Shown here piece after piece: positions 26,761 through 39,400 of a stretch of 64,000 bases of DNA. Made by a program: the position numbers and the translations under genes. Below the pieces are notes generated by a model, which worked only from the letters and a program-made list of their open reading frames with translations, did not search any database and was not told where the DNA came from. Origin of the DNA: Aquila chrysaetos chrysaetos. Its lineage: Eukaryota > Chordata > Aves > Accipitriformes > Accipitridae. The stretch covers positions 46,735,541 through 46,799,540 of the forward strand of contig NC_044011.1 in assembly GCF_900496995.4 (NCBI RefSeq), read 5' to 3'. Every line of letters begins with the position of its first letter. Within the stretch, counting starts at the first letter, position 1.

Positions 26761-27399
26761 TAGGGTTTGGGGGGGGGTGGGGGTCAGGGTGTTTTGGGGG
26801 GGCACGGGAGGGGGGGGGGCAAGGGATGGCGGGGTCCCGGGGAGGGGGGGTGCCTGGGGGGGGGGTGAGGGCTCGGTTTGGGGGTGCCCGTGATTGGGGG
26901 GGGGGGGTTGCAGGGGTTGGGGGTGCCCGGAGGGGTGAGGGGGGGGGGGGGTGGGCGGGCAGGGCCTGTGAGGGGGGGTTACGGGGAGATGAAGGTGCAG
27001 GAGGTACCAGAGGGTGCCCAAGGGGTGAGGAGATCGGGGGGGGGGGGGCGCGGGGTTGCCTGGTGGGTGAGGGGAGTGTAAGGGGAGGTGAGGGGGGGGG
27101 GGTACGGCGGGCTGGCGGGGGGGCCGGTAGGGGATGGGGGTGCAGAGGGGGAGGTATGGGGGGGACTGAGCCGCGAGGGGTTGGGGGTCCCCTGTCGGTA
27201 TGGGGGGAGAGGACTGCAGGGCTACAGTGGGGTGTCCTGGGCGTTGGGTAACCGGGGGGGTACAGTGGTGTGGGGGGAACAGTGGGGTGCGGTGGGCATG
27301 GGGGGCAGGAGATGGGGCCTGGGGTGGGGTGGGGGGCTGCGGGTGCAGGTCGGGGGGCCTTTGGGGGGGGCACGCTCACCTCCTCTGTCCCTTCCCCAG
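26761..27399 (+). other. G-rich CCDC15 5' UTR intron
   Basis: Strongly G-rich on the + strand, with many runs of 5-10 G and imperfect gggggtgc and ggtatggggg repeats. It could form G-quadruplexes as DNA or RNA. Long minus-strand Pro-rich ORFs here are artefacts of the composition. Confidence 0.6.
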
Positions 27400-27423
27400 G
27401 GCCGAACCCGGCGCGGTGCTGGG

Positions 27424-30400
27424 ATGCTGCCACCCTCGAAGGAGCGGCTCCGGGGGACCGGGGAGCGCCCGGGGGGGCGTCAGGCGAGACCCCCGCGGCA
27501 GAGCTGGCGGGTGCTGGCCGAGAGGAACCAGAGCGTGGCCCCCGTGGGGGTCTGGGTGGAGAGTGCCCCAGGGCAGCCGGAGGAGAGCCTGGCCTTTGTG
27601 AGTGCTGCTGCGGGGGTCCCGGGCACCATCTGGGCTGATGGGTCTCACCAGGGATGTCTCTAACCCTCCCGAGTTGTGCCAGCAAACCCCACGGGGGCGA
27701 TGGGAGGCCAAAAACGAGCTTTTTCTCTGTTTGAAGGCAGCCAGGAACACTGCTCCTGAAAAGAATAATTTATTTTAATGGCTTTTAGTGGGGTCAAAAG
27801 CTACCGTGGTGTCTGTGCAGCCTGGCGTCCCATTTACACAAGCCCACAGCATCTCTCTGACTTGATTCTCCTCAAATAAACTGCATTTTTGGGGGAGAAA
27901 CAAATTGGTTTTAAACATCAGTCAGGTGGGGAATCCAGCCAATGCTCTAATCAGAGCCATTGATTGCTTAATTATTCATATTGTGTGCTCTGCACTTTTA
28001 ATTTTAGCTTTAAGATCTATAAATTTTCAACATATTACTAGAAGCTGCCTTCCAGTGTAGGTAGCACAGCTAAAACTTACCAGGTTTGTGCCCTCCGCCC
28101 CCGCAACGTGAGTGTTTTCTCGCTATTCCCGGATACTCCTTGGTTTATCAGCACTGGGTTTGGAGCTCCATGCCATAGCTTTGCATTTGAGGTGCCCGTG
28201 CCGTACCCGGCTGACCAGTCCCCCCTGTATCGATGCTGCTCTTCGCCTTCCCGTTCATCTGTAAGGGATGTCGGTGAGCTGAGATTTTATTCCACTTTGC
28301 TTATTTAAAAAAAATAAATAGGTCGAATGTTTCTGGGTCTGGAGCCAATATCTGCTGTATCCTGTTAGAAACACTTAAGAAAATCTTTATCGATGCCTAT
28401 CTCAGGGATTTCTGCTTTGAGGGTTATTATAAGAGGACTAAAAGTGCATTAAATATAGGATGATGAGTTCAGTCCCCTGTAATTAATGTCTAAATGTTAC
28501 AGAAGCTCCTGCCCTTCTGAGATGATTTATTTCCATATTGTAATTTAAATCCTGAAAGGTTGAGATAATATATGGAAATGAATCATCTCCATATTCCACA
28601 TAACTTCCACCTCGGCACCGTGAAACTTCTGGGGGAGCCGAACTCTTCCTGACTGCTTCGGGGGGCCTGGGCGCTCCTGGTCCTCCCTGGGTGTGGGGGC
28701 TTTCAGGTGCCTTCAGGTGTGGATGAAGGTGCACAGGGTTATTGGAGCTTATTTAATATACTTTTATATGCCAGTGGATCATATTAAAAAATATATATTA
28801 ATGCCTGCTACATCAGAATTGCTAATGAGGTTGCCAACGGGACATGGAGCAAGCTGTCGATGGCACCGTTTCATGTAGCTCTGGCTTGGTTTCGTCATTA
28901 ACAGTGCAGATTTCTCCCCGTCTTCGTGCTTGTTTGGTTGTGCTGACCTTGCTTTGCTGCTGGTCACATTCCTGGCAGTCAGTGGGATGTAGGGAGCACC
29001 CGATCCAGCGTTTACTAAGTTGAGTCAAGTTCAGACTTGCCCCTTTCCTCCATCCGTTCAGACTCTGATTTTTCTTGCTTTAGGCCATACTGCGGTGACA
29101 GCCAGGAGAGCAATACCAGTTTTCTTAAACTGTGGTAGTATCAGGATTGCTTGGCGTAACTTCAAGTGAGAACCTTAAAAAAAAAAAAAAAAAAAAAAAA
29201 AACCAAAACCAAACCCACCTGATTGTATTCTTTTTTTTTAGGTCATTGCTTTTAATCTTTTACTTCAGATGGTAAAAAAGTTCTCGGAGCCATAGCTGTG
29301 CCTGTGCTGTGCTCTGCAAACTGCTTCCCTGATACGCTTCCAGCCTTGCTCTTGCAGAGCAATAATGGGATTAGAGGCCGGCCCATTCCTTTCTGATCCA
29401 GGCTTTGAATGTTTGAGCATCCTTTCATGGGAGCAGGAGCTAGGAGTTGCTGTGTGAGGCTGCCTTATTTTTTCTTTCTGTGTGCATTTGCAGAGAGGTA
29501 AAGGAGGAGCTCTGCACGTTCCGTATCTGGCTAGCTAGATGCGATCCAAGCTCATAATAATTCAATAGACATTGTGCAAGCTGTTATTGCACAGATTTAG
29601 AAACAAAACATTGTTAAGTTTGCTCTGGATGCTGCTTTCCTGGCTTTTAGATGCAGGTGTTGGAAGGGAAGATGGAATACAAGCTGCTATAATGCTGCAA
29701 TGTAGCAAAAAATTGTGTGAAATCTGCTTTCACCTCTTGCAGGCTTCAGCATTTCAGGTGGAGGAGGAGCTGAAGGAGCAGCAACGGGAGAAGGCAGCCA
29801 GCCTGAGACGCTTCCAGGGAGAGGTGAAGCAGCGGGTGAACCAGCAGGTCAGGATGAGAAGAAAGCAGCAGCTGCAGAAGTCCTACGAAGCAGTAAGCAG
29901 ATCTCTGTCCCTGCCTTGCCAGGAGTCTTGCAGGAGAAACTCCTCTGAAACCAGTGTAAATCAGACAGAAACCCACTAGACCTCCAGTCAAGGTGTTAAT
30001 AAGAGAAAAAAGAGGGAACTCGTGGTCATGGCAGACCCCGTGGCTGCAAACAGTGTCGCCTCAAGCGAGGTCAGTGTGACACCTTGGTTCGCTCTGGCAC
30101 TGAAGGTGCTTTAAGCCCTTTGCCTCCCTGCAGAAAGGTCACTGGCTCTCTTGGGCAGCAGCAGAACAGAGTCCCAGTGCCCTGTGCAGAATTGTGTGGA
30201 GTTTAAAAAATAGCCAGGCCAGAGCTGTGAATGATGTGGATGTCTCCTGGCTGCATTTGAAACAAAGCAGCTTATTTCTGCTATCCCTTTTCCAAATAGT
30301 TCGCAAGCAACACTTTCACGCTGTCTCCACATTCCCATTTTCCCTGTGGGCTTGTTTTAGGTTATCCTGTGAATATATTTAATCTTTTGTGCTTTCAAAC

Positions 30401-33400
30401 AACTGCCAGGGACACTTGCCAGAAACTCACTGTGGAGCAAGAAGGGAACGCACTGAAATGTCGACAGTTTTGGCTACCCCTGGGGTGTTTGGGCTGTTTC
30501 CAGGGCTTGGGAGGCATGGTTGAGTGGGGATGTCCTCACGTAACTCAGCTAGCACCGCTCCAGACTGAAAGCCCGTGGATGCCTTCAGCCCCTGAGAGCC
30601 CGCTGGCTCTTTGCGCCCCTCTCAGCGTGGAGAGCAAAAATGTCCATCCGAAGAAATGCCACCAAACTGAGCCAGCAACTCCCGCACAGCACGGGTGATG
30701 TCCTGCTAGGTGATGGTTAGAGATTTGCACGTGGCCTTTTAACTCTGGGGTCCGTGTCCTGGCAGGCAGAGAGGGAGAGCTGTGTCGCCATGCAGTACTC
30801 GGACTCCGCACTGCGCTTGACGCCCCGGAAGAACACGTGCCTGTTTCGGAGCCACCCCGCGCCTGCCATCTGCGGTCCCGGCGCTCACACCCTCCCAGCA
30901 CAGCGGCAAGGGATGCAAAGTGAGCCGTTCCAGCGGCAAGCCGCCAAGGTGAGCGGTTCTTCTCCTGCATTTTTCATCCCTACTTCATCATGCCGGATGC
31001 TTGTGGTTTGAAATGAAGAACAGGCGGTGTTTCTTTTTCTTTTACAACGCATCCCTAATATTTGTTTTTAATGTTGAATGAAACATTGGCTTACATTTTC
31101 ACTCTGGTTTACTGACTATTGTTGTACTCCTCCATAGCACTCATCAGAGCATCAAAACGGGTAGTAGATGTCTTCTTGGAGGATGCTGTGGTTGAACTTG
31201 CCCCGCTGCTTGTAGATACCGTGAATTTTCCCTCTGCGCACAGGGACTTGTTGCTGTGCAGGCGTGTCGTGTCGGAGAGGTGGCACTAGGTGGTGCCACC
31301 TCATTGCAGCTTGTCTCCTGCAGACTGGGAGTATGGGATCGCGAAATCTTGGAAAACCTGCCTTTAGGGACTGTTTTAAGCTTTTTTTTAATAGTGATGC
31401 GTATGCTGCATTTGGCATTTTATAGAGCACGTGTGTTCACCTAGGAGCTGGAGTTATTCTGGTTGAAGTACCACTTCCCTAGGGGTGGAGAATCCCTTCT
31501 GCCTGGACACTGGCCAGTCGGGACAATCAGGGATCTGGGACTTCTGGCATCTCAGCAAAGTGATTTGGGAGCAGATGAGCTGTAACCAAGCCCTCTACCT
31601 TGCCTGGATCAGGATTTCAGTGCATTGGGGCAGCTCTGAAAGACACCTTGGGTTGCAGGTTACCTTATACCTATTTGTGAAGCTAAGCGTGTGTTGAGTT
31701 GCACTCCCTTGATGAAGGACCTCGGCTGGAGCGGGGTACGTTAGGAGATCTGTTCTGTGCAGCTAAACTTGGTGGAAGGCAGCTAGTGACCGCTTCTTTC
31801 ATCTTGTCTTTACCTTCCCTCTTCATGGCAGCTTAGCAAAACCATGAAGCAAGTTCGGCGCAGGCTGGCGTCCTGCAAAACCGTGCCCCAAGGAGCGGGT
31901 CCCCCCGAACTCCCCGGCGGCATCTGGAGGCAAGAGGTGAGTGAGGGGTGCCTGGGGTAGGGTAAGAGGAATTACCTTGCAAACTGGTGAAGGTCTGGCT
32001 CTAATTAGCAAAGCCAAAGTGTAGTTCAGTGAGTTTCTCCAGAATTGAAACAAACTGGGCTTTTGTGACCCACCTGATGATTAGCCTGTGGCTTTTGGTG
32101 GCCTGAGGGTTCTGTCCATCTGTTCTTCCTGCCTTTCAGAGAAGACAGCAGGATAAAGTGGGTGAAAACCTCTCTGTTTGCAGAGACTAATAAGAGAGAA
32201 ACTAGGAAACAAGAATTTGAAAAAGATTTTTTTAAAGGCTGAGATTGTGATCTGGGTATCTGGGAAGAATGTGATGATCAGCCCTCCCCTTAGGTGCCTT
32301 TATTTTCTTCAATAAACCTTAACAACTCTTTCCCTTGCATCAATCCCTTGTTTCATGTGGGTGGCAAAGATCTGGAGGGTTTTCCTCACCCAGTGCTGGC
32401 TTCTGGTAGAGAATTGTTGGCACGCATCCGCTTTCCTCAAAGCGGAGCATAGGACCCACGTAGGGAGGTCAGTCCCAAGTGCCTCACCTTTTGTTCTGTT
32501 GAATTTCATCCTGCTTTTGTCACTCTGGTTCTCAAGAACAGCTTTGTATTGCAGCTATTATCCTGGTTTCTATGCCAACACCTTTCTTAAACTGACGTAC
32601 TTTGTCCATCCTGGAGAACACCAGCAGCAACCCCACCTGGTATTTTGTCTTACTGCCTCCTGCGGAGCCAGTTTCCTGCCCGTCTTGCAGTTCTTCATTC
32701 CCATCTCTTTCTTGGGTTCATCAAAGGTGAAGTAGATCTTGGCTGGCTGTTATCTAGAAAATACCTTTTATATAAGGGCTGGTCCGGCTCTTCCTCCTCT
32801 GTGTGCTGTTGGATTTCTCTTCAAGGAAGTCAGCTTTGTGAACAAGAGTTACAGAAACAGTGTAATTATGGGCTCGAAAACCTCGTTATCCATTTCCAAC
32901 ACTAAACATACCTTCTGTTTAAGTCCTCGATGCATTGAGGCTGCTCAGCAAGATGGAGTGATTCATTACTTTGCTATTAGCAGCACTAAAGCTGTGCATG
33001 AATAATACAGCTGCTGCCCCTGCAAGCCAGGGGGTTACAGAGGTAGCAAGTAGGATGCGTGGGAGTCCCGTGGCGAGTCATCCACAGCAGTGAGAAACAA
33101 GGCTGGGAGGGATCGGAGGCCATCCTCCCACCTGAACCTTACTGCAGCTACAGTTAATCTATGCTCTCTTCAAACCTCTGGCAAGGAGGATTTAACAGTT
33201 TCCCTAAGCAATTTATTCCAGGAGGGATATATTGATTTATTGCGTTACTCTGTTTTATTACTCCAATATAGTAGAGGGAAAAAAAAGCTCTAATATTAAT
33301 CTGACTCTTTCTCCCTGTCTGAAGGTTTGCCATGTTCACAGCTAGGCAGGACAGCAGCTTGTTCCCTTCTCTTCAGATGCAAAAGGCTGGCATGGATTTA

Positions 33401-36400
33401 ACCACCCTGGTAATTGCTGCCATAGTGCACTGCCTTGCCCTTTGCCATAGTGCACTGCCTTGCCCTTTGCTTTTGTCCACGTAGAATTTTCTTGTGCTGT
33501 CTATTCCAGCTGATTTCTCTGGTTTGAACTCAAGCATTTTTAGCCTGTTCTCAAATACTTCTGCAACTTCAAGTGGCTTGGGTGGGGTCTAAATGTAATC
33601 AAGATGCTTCTTTCTTCTGTCATCCAGGCCAATAATGAAATTATCAAGGAGAGCCCACCTAGTTCTTACTCTATTTTTGTGCAGTGAACTTCTGAGACTG
33701 AATCTGGGTAGTGTTTTTAATCAGTATTACACCTCCCAAGTAACAGTTTCACCTAACAGATATTTCTTCACACAAGTGTTGAATTAGGCCATGTCAAAAG
33801 CTAAGCTAAAATCGAGATGTCTTCTGCTGTGCTTTGCCTGAGGCCTCTTTCTCCTATTGCAGGAGAAATTCAAACCAGCTAGACGTGACTTGCTCTTGAC
33901 AAATTTATGCCGGTTGCTGCTTATCTTGTTTTCTAGCAGCTTACAGGCAGTTTGCAAGGTGATTTCCTCTTGTTTTTCCAAAAGTCAGGCAGTTAAACTC
34001 CTGAGGCTAAAATCTTCTTAGTATTTCCTTTTCCCTCCTTTATTTAAAGATAGATGCTCATTGTGCCCTTTTCTGATAATCTGGACCTGCACAGATTTCG
34101 GGGAGAGTCTTGGGGAGACGACTGTTAGCAGCTTGTCTGCCACTCCTGGCAGTAATCCAGGTCAGGTCCTGCTTGCTTAAAAACCTCGGCTTCTAGGAAT
34201 AATCTGACCTTTTCTTCCCAATAATAATAATCCAGGATTTTTCTTGCTGCTGCTATTAGCTCAGAGCAAGCCTTTGGCTGAACATCAATGCCTAGAAGCA
34301 TAAAACACTGTTGTTCTTGGTGTCCTCTGATAGCTGTCCTTCTTGAGTAGCGAGTCCTTTAGTCTCTCTTACTAAAGCCTGACTTGTTGCCTTGATCCCT
34401 CTTGTTTTACTTACAGCTTTGGGCTTTCTGGCACTTGTTTTGTTTTTTTGTCCCCGTGTGCTTGTGTTGTCTCTTGCGTGATTCCTTCAGTAATCTGACC
34501 CGTGCTCCACTTCCGCTGTGCTCGCATGGATCGCAGGCACAAGAAGAGCTTGGGATTTAGCCAGGGTTGTCTCGCACTGCACTGCTTGACTTTCCACTCT
34601 AGCTGGGTAGTTTGCATTTGCTCAGTTGAAAGCAACTGTTGCTTCTCCTTGAGTCCTGTTTTCCGCGTTTTTCTTTTTTTTTCTCCTTCTTCCCTCTAAG
34701 GAGTTGCATTTCCTGCGATCAATTATCCACGTTGCCAAAATCGTTGCTCTTCGTCTCTCCCAGAGATTTCTTTCCAGGTCAAAAACATTCAAAGAGTTTC
34801 CTCCCTGCTTTCCCAAGCAGATACCTAGGCAGTAATTGCATGGAAATTACCTGTCCGGTGTTTCAGATGATCCTGTTCACCAAATCTTCAGCCGCTTTGC
34901 CTTAGGGTTTTGTAGACTCCCGTAGGTCCCCAGCATTACAGCACCCAAATTCTTTTCCCCAACAGATCGTTCCCCAAAGTTGGGGTTTTTTTTCCACAGT
35001 TTCATTTCCTTCTACCTTCAGGGCTTCAGAACATCCATACAAAGCAATAACTGTTCCTCTCTATTCCCTTGTCCTCACTGAAGCAGCTCTTCTGTGTTGT
35101 GTTTCTGTCATGACAGGGTTGATAGAGTAATTCCTATGCCTATTAAATAATTTCGTGTTCAGACTAACTCTGGGCTTTCCCCCATCCTTCCTGTATTGCA
35201 GAAGAGCCATCTCAAGGGTTCCCTGGTGTGACCTGCTCTCCTCCTGTTGATCCATCCTCTCCCTCAGTCAGCAGTCCCACACTTCCCTTCCTAGCATGCT
35301 GAAGGGACAGCAAGGCAGGAAAAAAAAAAAAAAAATCCTGGCTCTGAGCTTGCTTCTGGCATTTTGATTTTTTTAGTTTGCGGGAAACAATCTGCTGCCT
35401 CTCAAAATATTGTTAATTGGCACCAGGGAGCCTGCCCACTTCCCATCTGAAGGAGTACACTACGTACTCATACTCCAGTGTCACTCCAGAGATCCCACCA
35501 CCCCCCAACTCCTTGCAGTTGCAAAACAGTGCCTGGAGAGGTCTTTTCCTTGTCTTTCCTTCACCCTGCACACATCTGTCCCTCTGTTTCTGTGGTTGGT
35601 GAGTAGGTAGTCACGAGTTACCCTGCTAAATTCAGATTTTTCTGGCTCTCGTGCCCTGCAGTGATGCTTGAACACGTCGCATTGTTGCTCGCCAGATCTC
35701 AACTGACTCTACAGAATAAGCGCCCTCGGGTTAAAGCTACTTCTTACCCGTGCACGAGGATGTTGAATTTGCCCTCAGCACCAAAGCAGCCACATTTGAA
35801 TTCCAGATTTACACTCGTCTCCTCCCTTCTTCTCCAGAAACCAGAGTCTTGCAAGACAGCCATGGTGCCCACAGAAGATGAGAGTGAGGAACTGCTTCTG
35901 GCGGGACATCATGATCTGCCAGCTGAGCTGCAAGACCAGGGGACAGCCCTGCATCAGGCCGAGCAAGATGATGACTTCTACATCAAAATTGAATTTGAAA
36001 AAGTAAGACTCATATGGGGCTGAGCCAGTTGGTCTTAAGAGGTTCAAATCGTTGGGATTTGGGTTTATTTCAGCAGAGTCGGTGAGGCTGCTGTTGTAGT
36101 AGAGCAGTTGCTCCCTCAGGCCTGGTTAACTCTTAAGCCTACTGTTGTCAAAACAGGCTCGAGAGCAGTGTCAAAGCTAAGTGAGATTGGCGGCTTCTGT
36201 TTCACTGTTTCATCTTACAGCTGTGGCTTCAAAAGGGGTTTTATTTGTGCTTGCCTCGTGATGCCAGTTGGCTGGTGCTCAGCGGAAATCTGAAACTGAG
36301 TGTGTGCAATTGCATCGTACGCTTAACCAAACTCCAGATTGCGGCTGGCGGGACCTGCAGCTGCCTCTGGTCCGGCTGCCCTGCTTGGAGGCAGCAGCGG

Positions 36401-39400
36401 GGTGGAAGAGCTGTGGGTGGTGCATCAAATCAGCTGGAAACCTCCTAGAAAAGAGGGGGAAAAAAAAAAAAAAAAAAAGAGCTTTGCATCAGGGGAATGA
36501 GCTGGCTGTGACAATTCCTGTGCCTTGGACTGGTGAAACACCTCCCTTAGATGTAGCCTGAATCTGTCTGCTTGTGAGGACTGAGCTAATGTATTTATCG
36601 ATTCTTCTTTTGTTTTCAGGCAGACTTTCATTAAGCATCTGAGGTGTTGAAACGTTTTGCCCTGATTACCTGGAGTAGTTAGCAAATACTTTACAGCTGT
36701 AGCAGCATGTGCCCAACCTTAGCTGGTGATTAGTCCAGGTAGGAGCAGAAATACTGGCTTGACAAATATTGAGCCGAGGGAAGAAGGTGGAGCTTTACGC
36801 TGAGGTTTTGGGAGACGTTGGCTGTTGAATTCCCCTGACGCTTTTGTTATTTTTATTATTGTTATTTATATTATTGTTATTTTTTTTGCACTTCAAGAAG
36901 TTTTAATGGAAGTTTGGGAAGGAGAAGTGTGAATCCGTATTTAAACTAAACCAGAAACCTCCTCCCAGGGTATCTTTAGAGGTGTTTTGACAAAGCTTTG
37001 GTCCTCAGGCTCCTGCATGGAGATGTTGCACATGTCCGTCCTGTCTATAGTCAACCTATATCCCCCCAAAAAAGCACAGCTCATAGGTAGGTTACCTTTT
37101 GAGGACTGTAGGGATCATGCCTACATGAGAACCCACCTCCAGCAAGGAGTATTTTGTGGAATGTAGATGAGAAACTTGACCGTAAAGGTGCTGATGCTGC
37201 TCTCTTACATTATCTTCCAGTTCTGTGATGGATCGGTGAAGGACTCAAGCTTGCCTGAGTCTCCTCAGAGGCTGCACACCGATTACCAAGCTCCCCTCGT
37301 ACTCTGGGCTGGTGCAGACCAAGAGGAAACCAAGAAGCAGGTTTGTCCGCTGGAGCCAAGTCCTCATTGTTTCATCTCCATTTCAGGACTGAAACGTATT
37401 GAGCATAGGGGATACTGCTAGCTCAGATAAGAAGCCTCAAGAGCAGCCTTAATGTATGAAGCATCTGCTAGTTTATAAGTTTGTCAGCGTTGATGGTGTC
37501 TCAGGTCTTGGGCAAACATACTGTGTTCTTTCTTAACATCCATCGTGACCATAAGTGCAGTCATTATGTGCTCCTCCCGCAAAATCTGGGATCTGAATAA
37601 CATCGAAGGGTTGGAGGAGCAACGGGCTTTGTTCATTTTGCCTGGCAAAACAAAGGTGTCGCTTTCTGTAGTTGCATGGAGAGAGAGAGAACCTGCCAAA
37701 AATGCTTTAAAAAAAAAAAAAAAAAAAAAAAAAGAACAAGCCCCACTTTATCTTGTTTGGGTATAAGGCTGGGAATGTAAGGTTTCTAACATATCAGCAC
37801 CTAACAGGCATCGGGATGGTAGCTTTCAAGCACAGGCTGCAGACCTGTTGCTGAGTGTCTGATTTAACAACGAGAGCTTACCAGCCTGCGTCCAGGACAG
37901 TTTGGCTCGTGCTAGTCTAGGTGATACAAAGAGATGATGTTTCTCTTGGATGCCTAAAGGAAGTGACTTTTATTTTCCTGCTTCCTTCTGACATGAAGAG
38001 GAACACTTCCCTCTTCTTTTGTCGGCTTTCTTGAAGCTTACAGCGTAAAACTTGAAAGGACTTTGAAAGAGTTGTATTTTTTTGTTGTTGTTTCTTACAT
38101 GCATTTTTCCAACAAGCTGATCCAAAATCCACTTGTGGTTTCTAGACGGTGTGACAGCAGCTGGGGCTTGTCAGGCTGCTCCTTCCCCCAGCAGTTCCCT
38201 CTGCCCCTTGTTTTTTATCTCTGTGGCTCTGCTCCACCCTGAGATAACTGGTTTTGCAGCACTCTCTTCTGTCTGGGTTTTTTCCATCCAGCTTTGTCCA
38301 CTTTCAGCCTGGTGATCTCTCCTGCTCCTTTATCTCCAGCTGTGCAGGGCTCTCTCTGCTGGGCGAGATGGACAAACTCAGCCCAGAACTCCTGGCGTTG
38401 GTGAGGAAAAACCCACGCCTTAAACTTTTTGGCATCATGGAGCTCAAACTAGCTGTGTACCGACCAATTCCCATGTGGGTGGGAGGGCTTTTGGTGTGAG
38501 CTTTAGCCAGGAGGTTTCCCTCCCCTTGCTGCATCAGTAGAGTTAAGCCAAAGCCCAGACATGAAACCTCTTCATGAGCTTAGATCCTGCAGGGCTCTTG
38601 GATTCCTGAACCACAGGACTCCCTCCTCTGTGGGATTTCTTTCCTGCAGGGCTCTTGGATTTGTCTCAGCAATGACTGCCACCTCTGTGGTTCTCCTGCA
38701 TGTAGTGGGTCCAGCTCGGTGTTGTATGTTCATTTTTTTTGGAGATACAGGCTTCCAGTGAACCACAGAGGACCACTGGTCCTCAGGTGGATTGAAATTC
38801 TTGGACCGTAGCTTGTAGCGCTCTGGGGAAGTGGGTTGAAGTGGGAACCAGCTCTTTTACCCCCAGGGAAGTGAGAGTTTAGGAATTTGTCAGATGACAG
38901 AGCTTCCATCCACAGGGAGGTTCAGTCGAGGGATGCTGATACAAAGCTCTCTGATGCTCCGAGACATCTTGGTCCTCCTCTCCTAGCTAACCACGGTCTC
39001 TCCAGTTTCTCAGTCCTGGGGCATGTGCACTAGGAGATGTTTGAGGATCTCTTGGGGAAGGAGCAAGGTTTCTAACCTGATAGATGTGCACTCTAGAAAT
39101 CAAGCTGGGCGCTGATATCACTCAATATCAATCCCAGCCTGTCCCCAGCTGTCCTTCTCAAAGGCGCCTCTTCTTTCCCGCAGCGTCAGTATGAGTACCT
39201 GAGATACAGGCGCCTCTTCATGAACATCGAGCGAGAGCAAGTGAAGGAACAGCAGAGGCAGAAAGAGAGGCAGAAGAGAATCACCGAGTGAGTATGTGCG
39301 GATGAGCGCCAGTGTCTTGGCGTCACCTCCTTCATCGCAGGCAGGGCCGCCCTTAAGGCTGGAAAGGTCTTGTGTGCTTGTCTGGTGTGAACCAGGCAAC

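Noticed and set aside
26399-27685. 428-residue minus-strand Pro-rich ORF
   Set aside because: GC-rich promoter composition and antisense of the CCDC15 first coding exon.
29177-29202. Poly(A) tail of a retroposed gene
   Set aside because: No coding similarity or clear flanking duplication is visible, so the A run alone is not enough.
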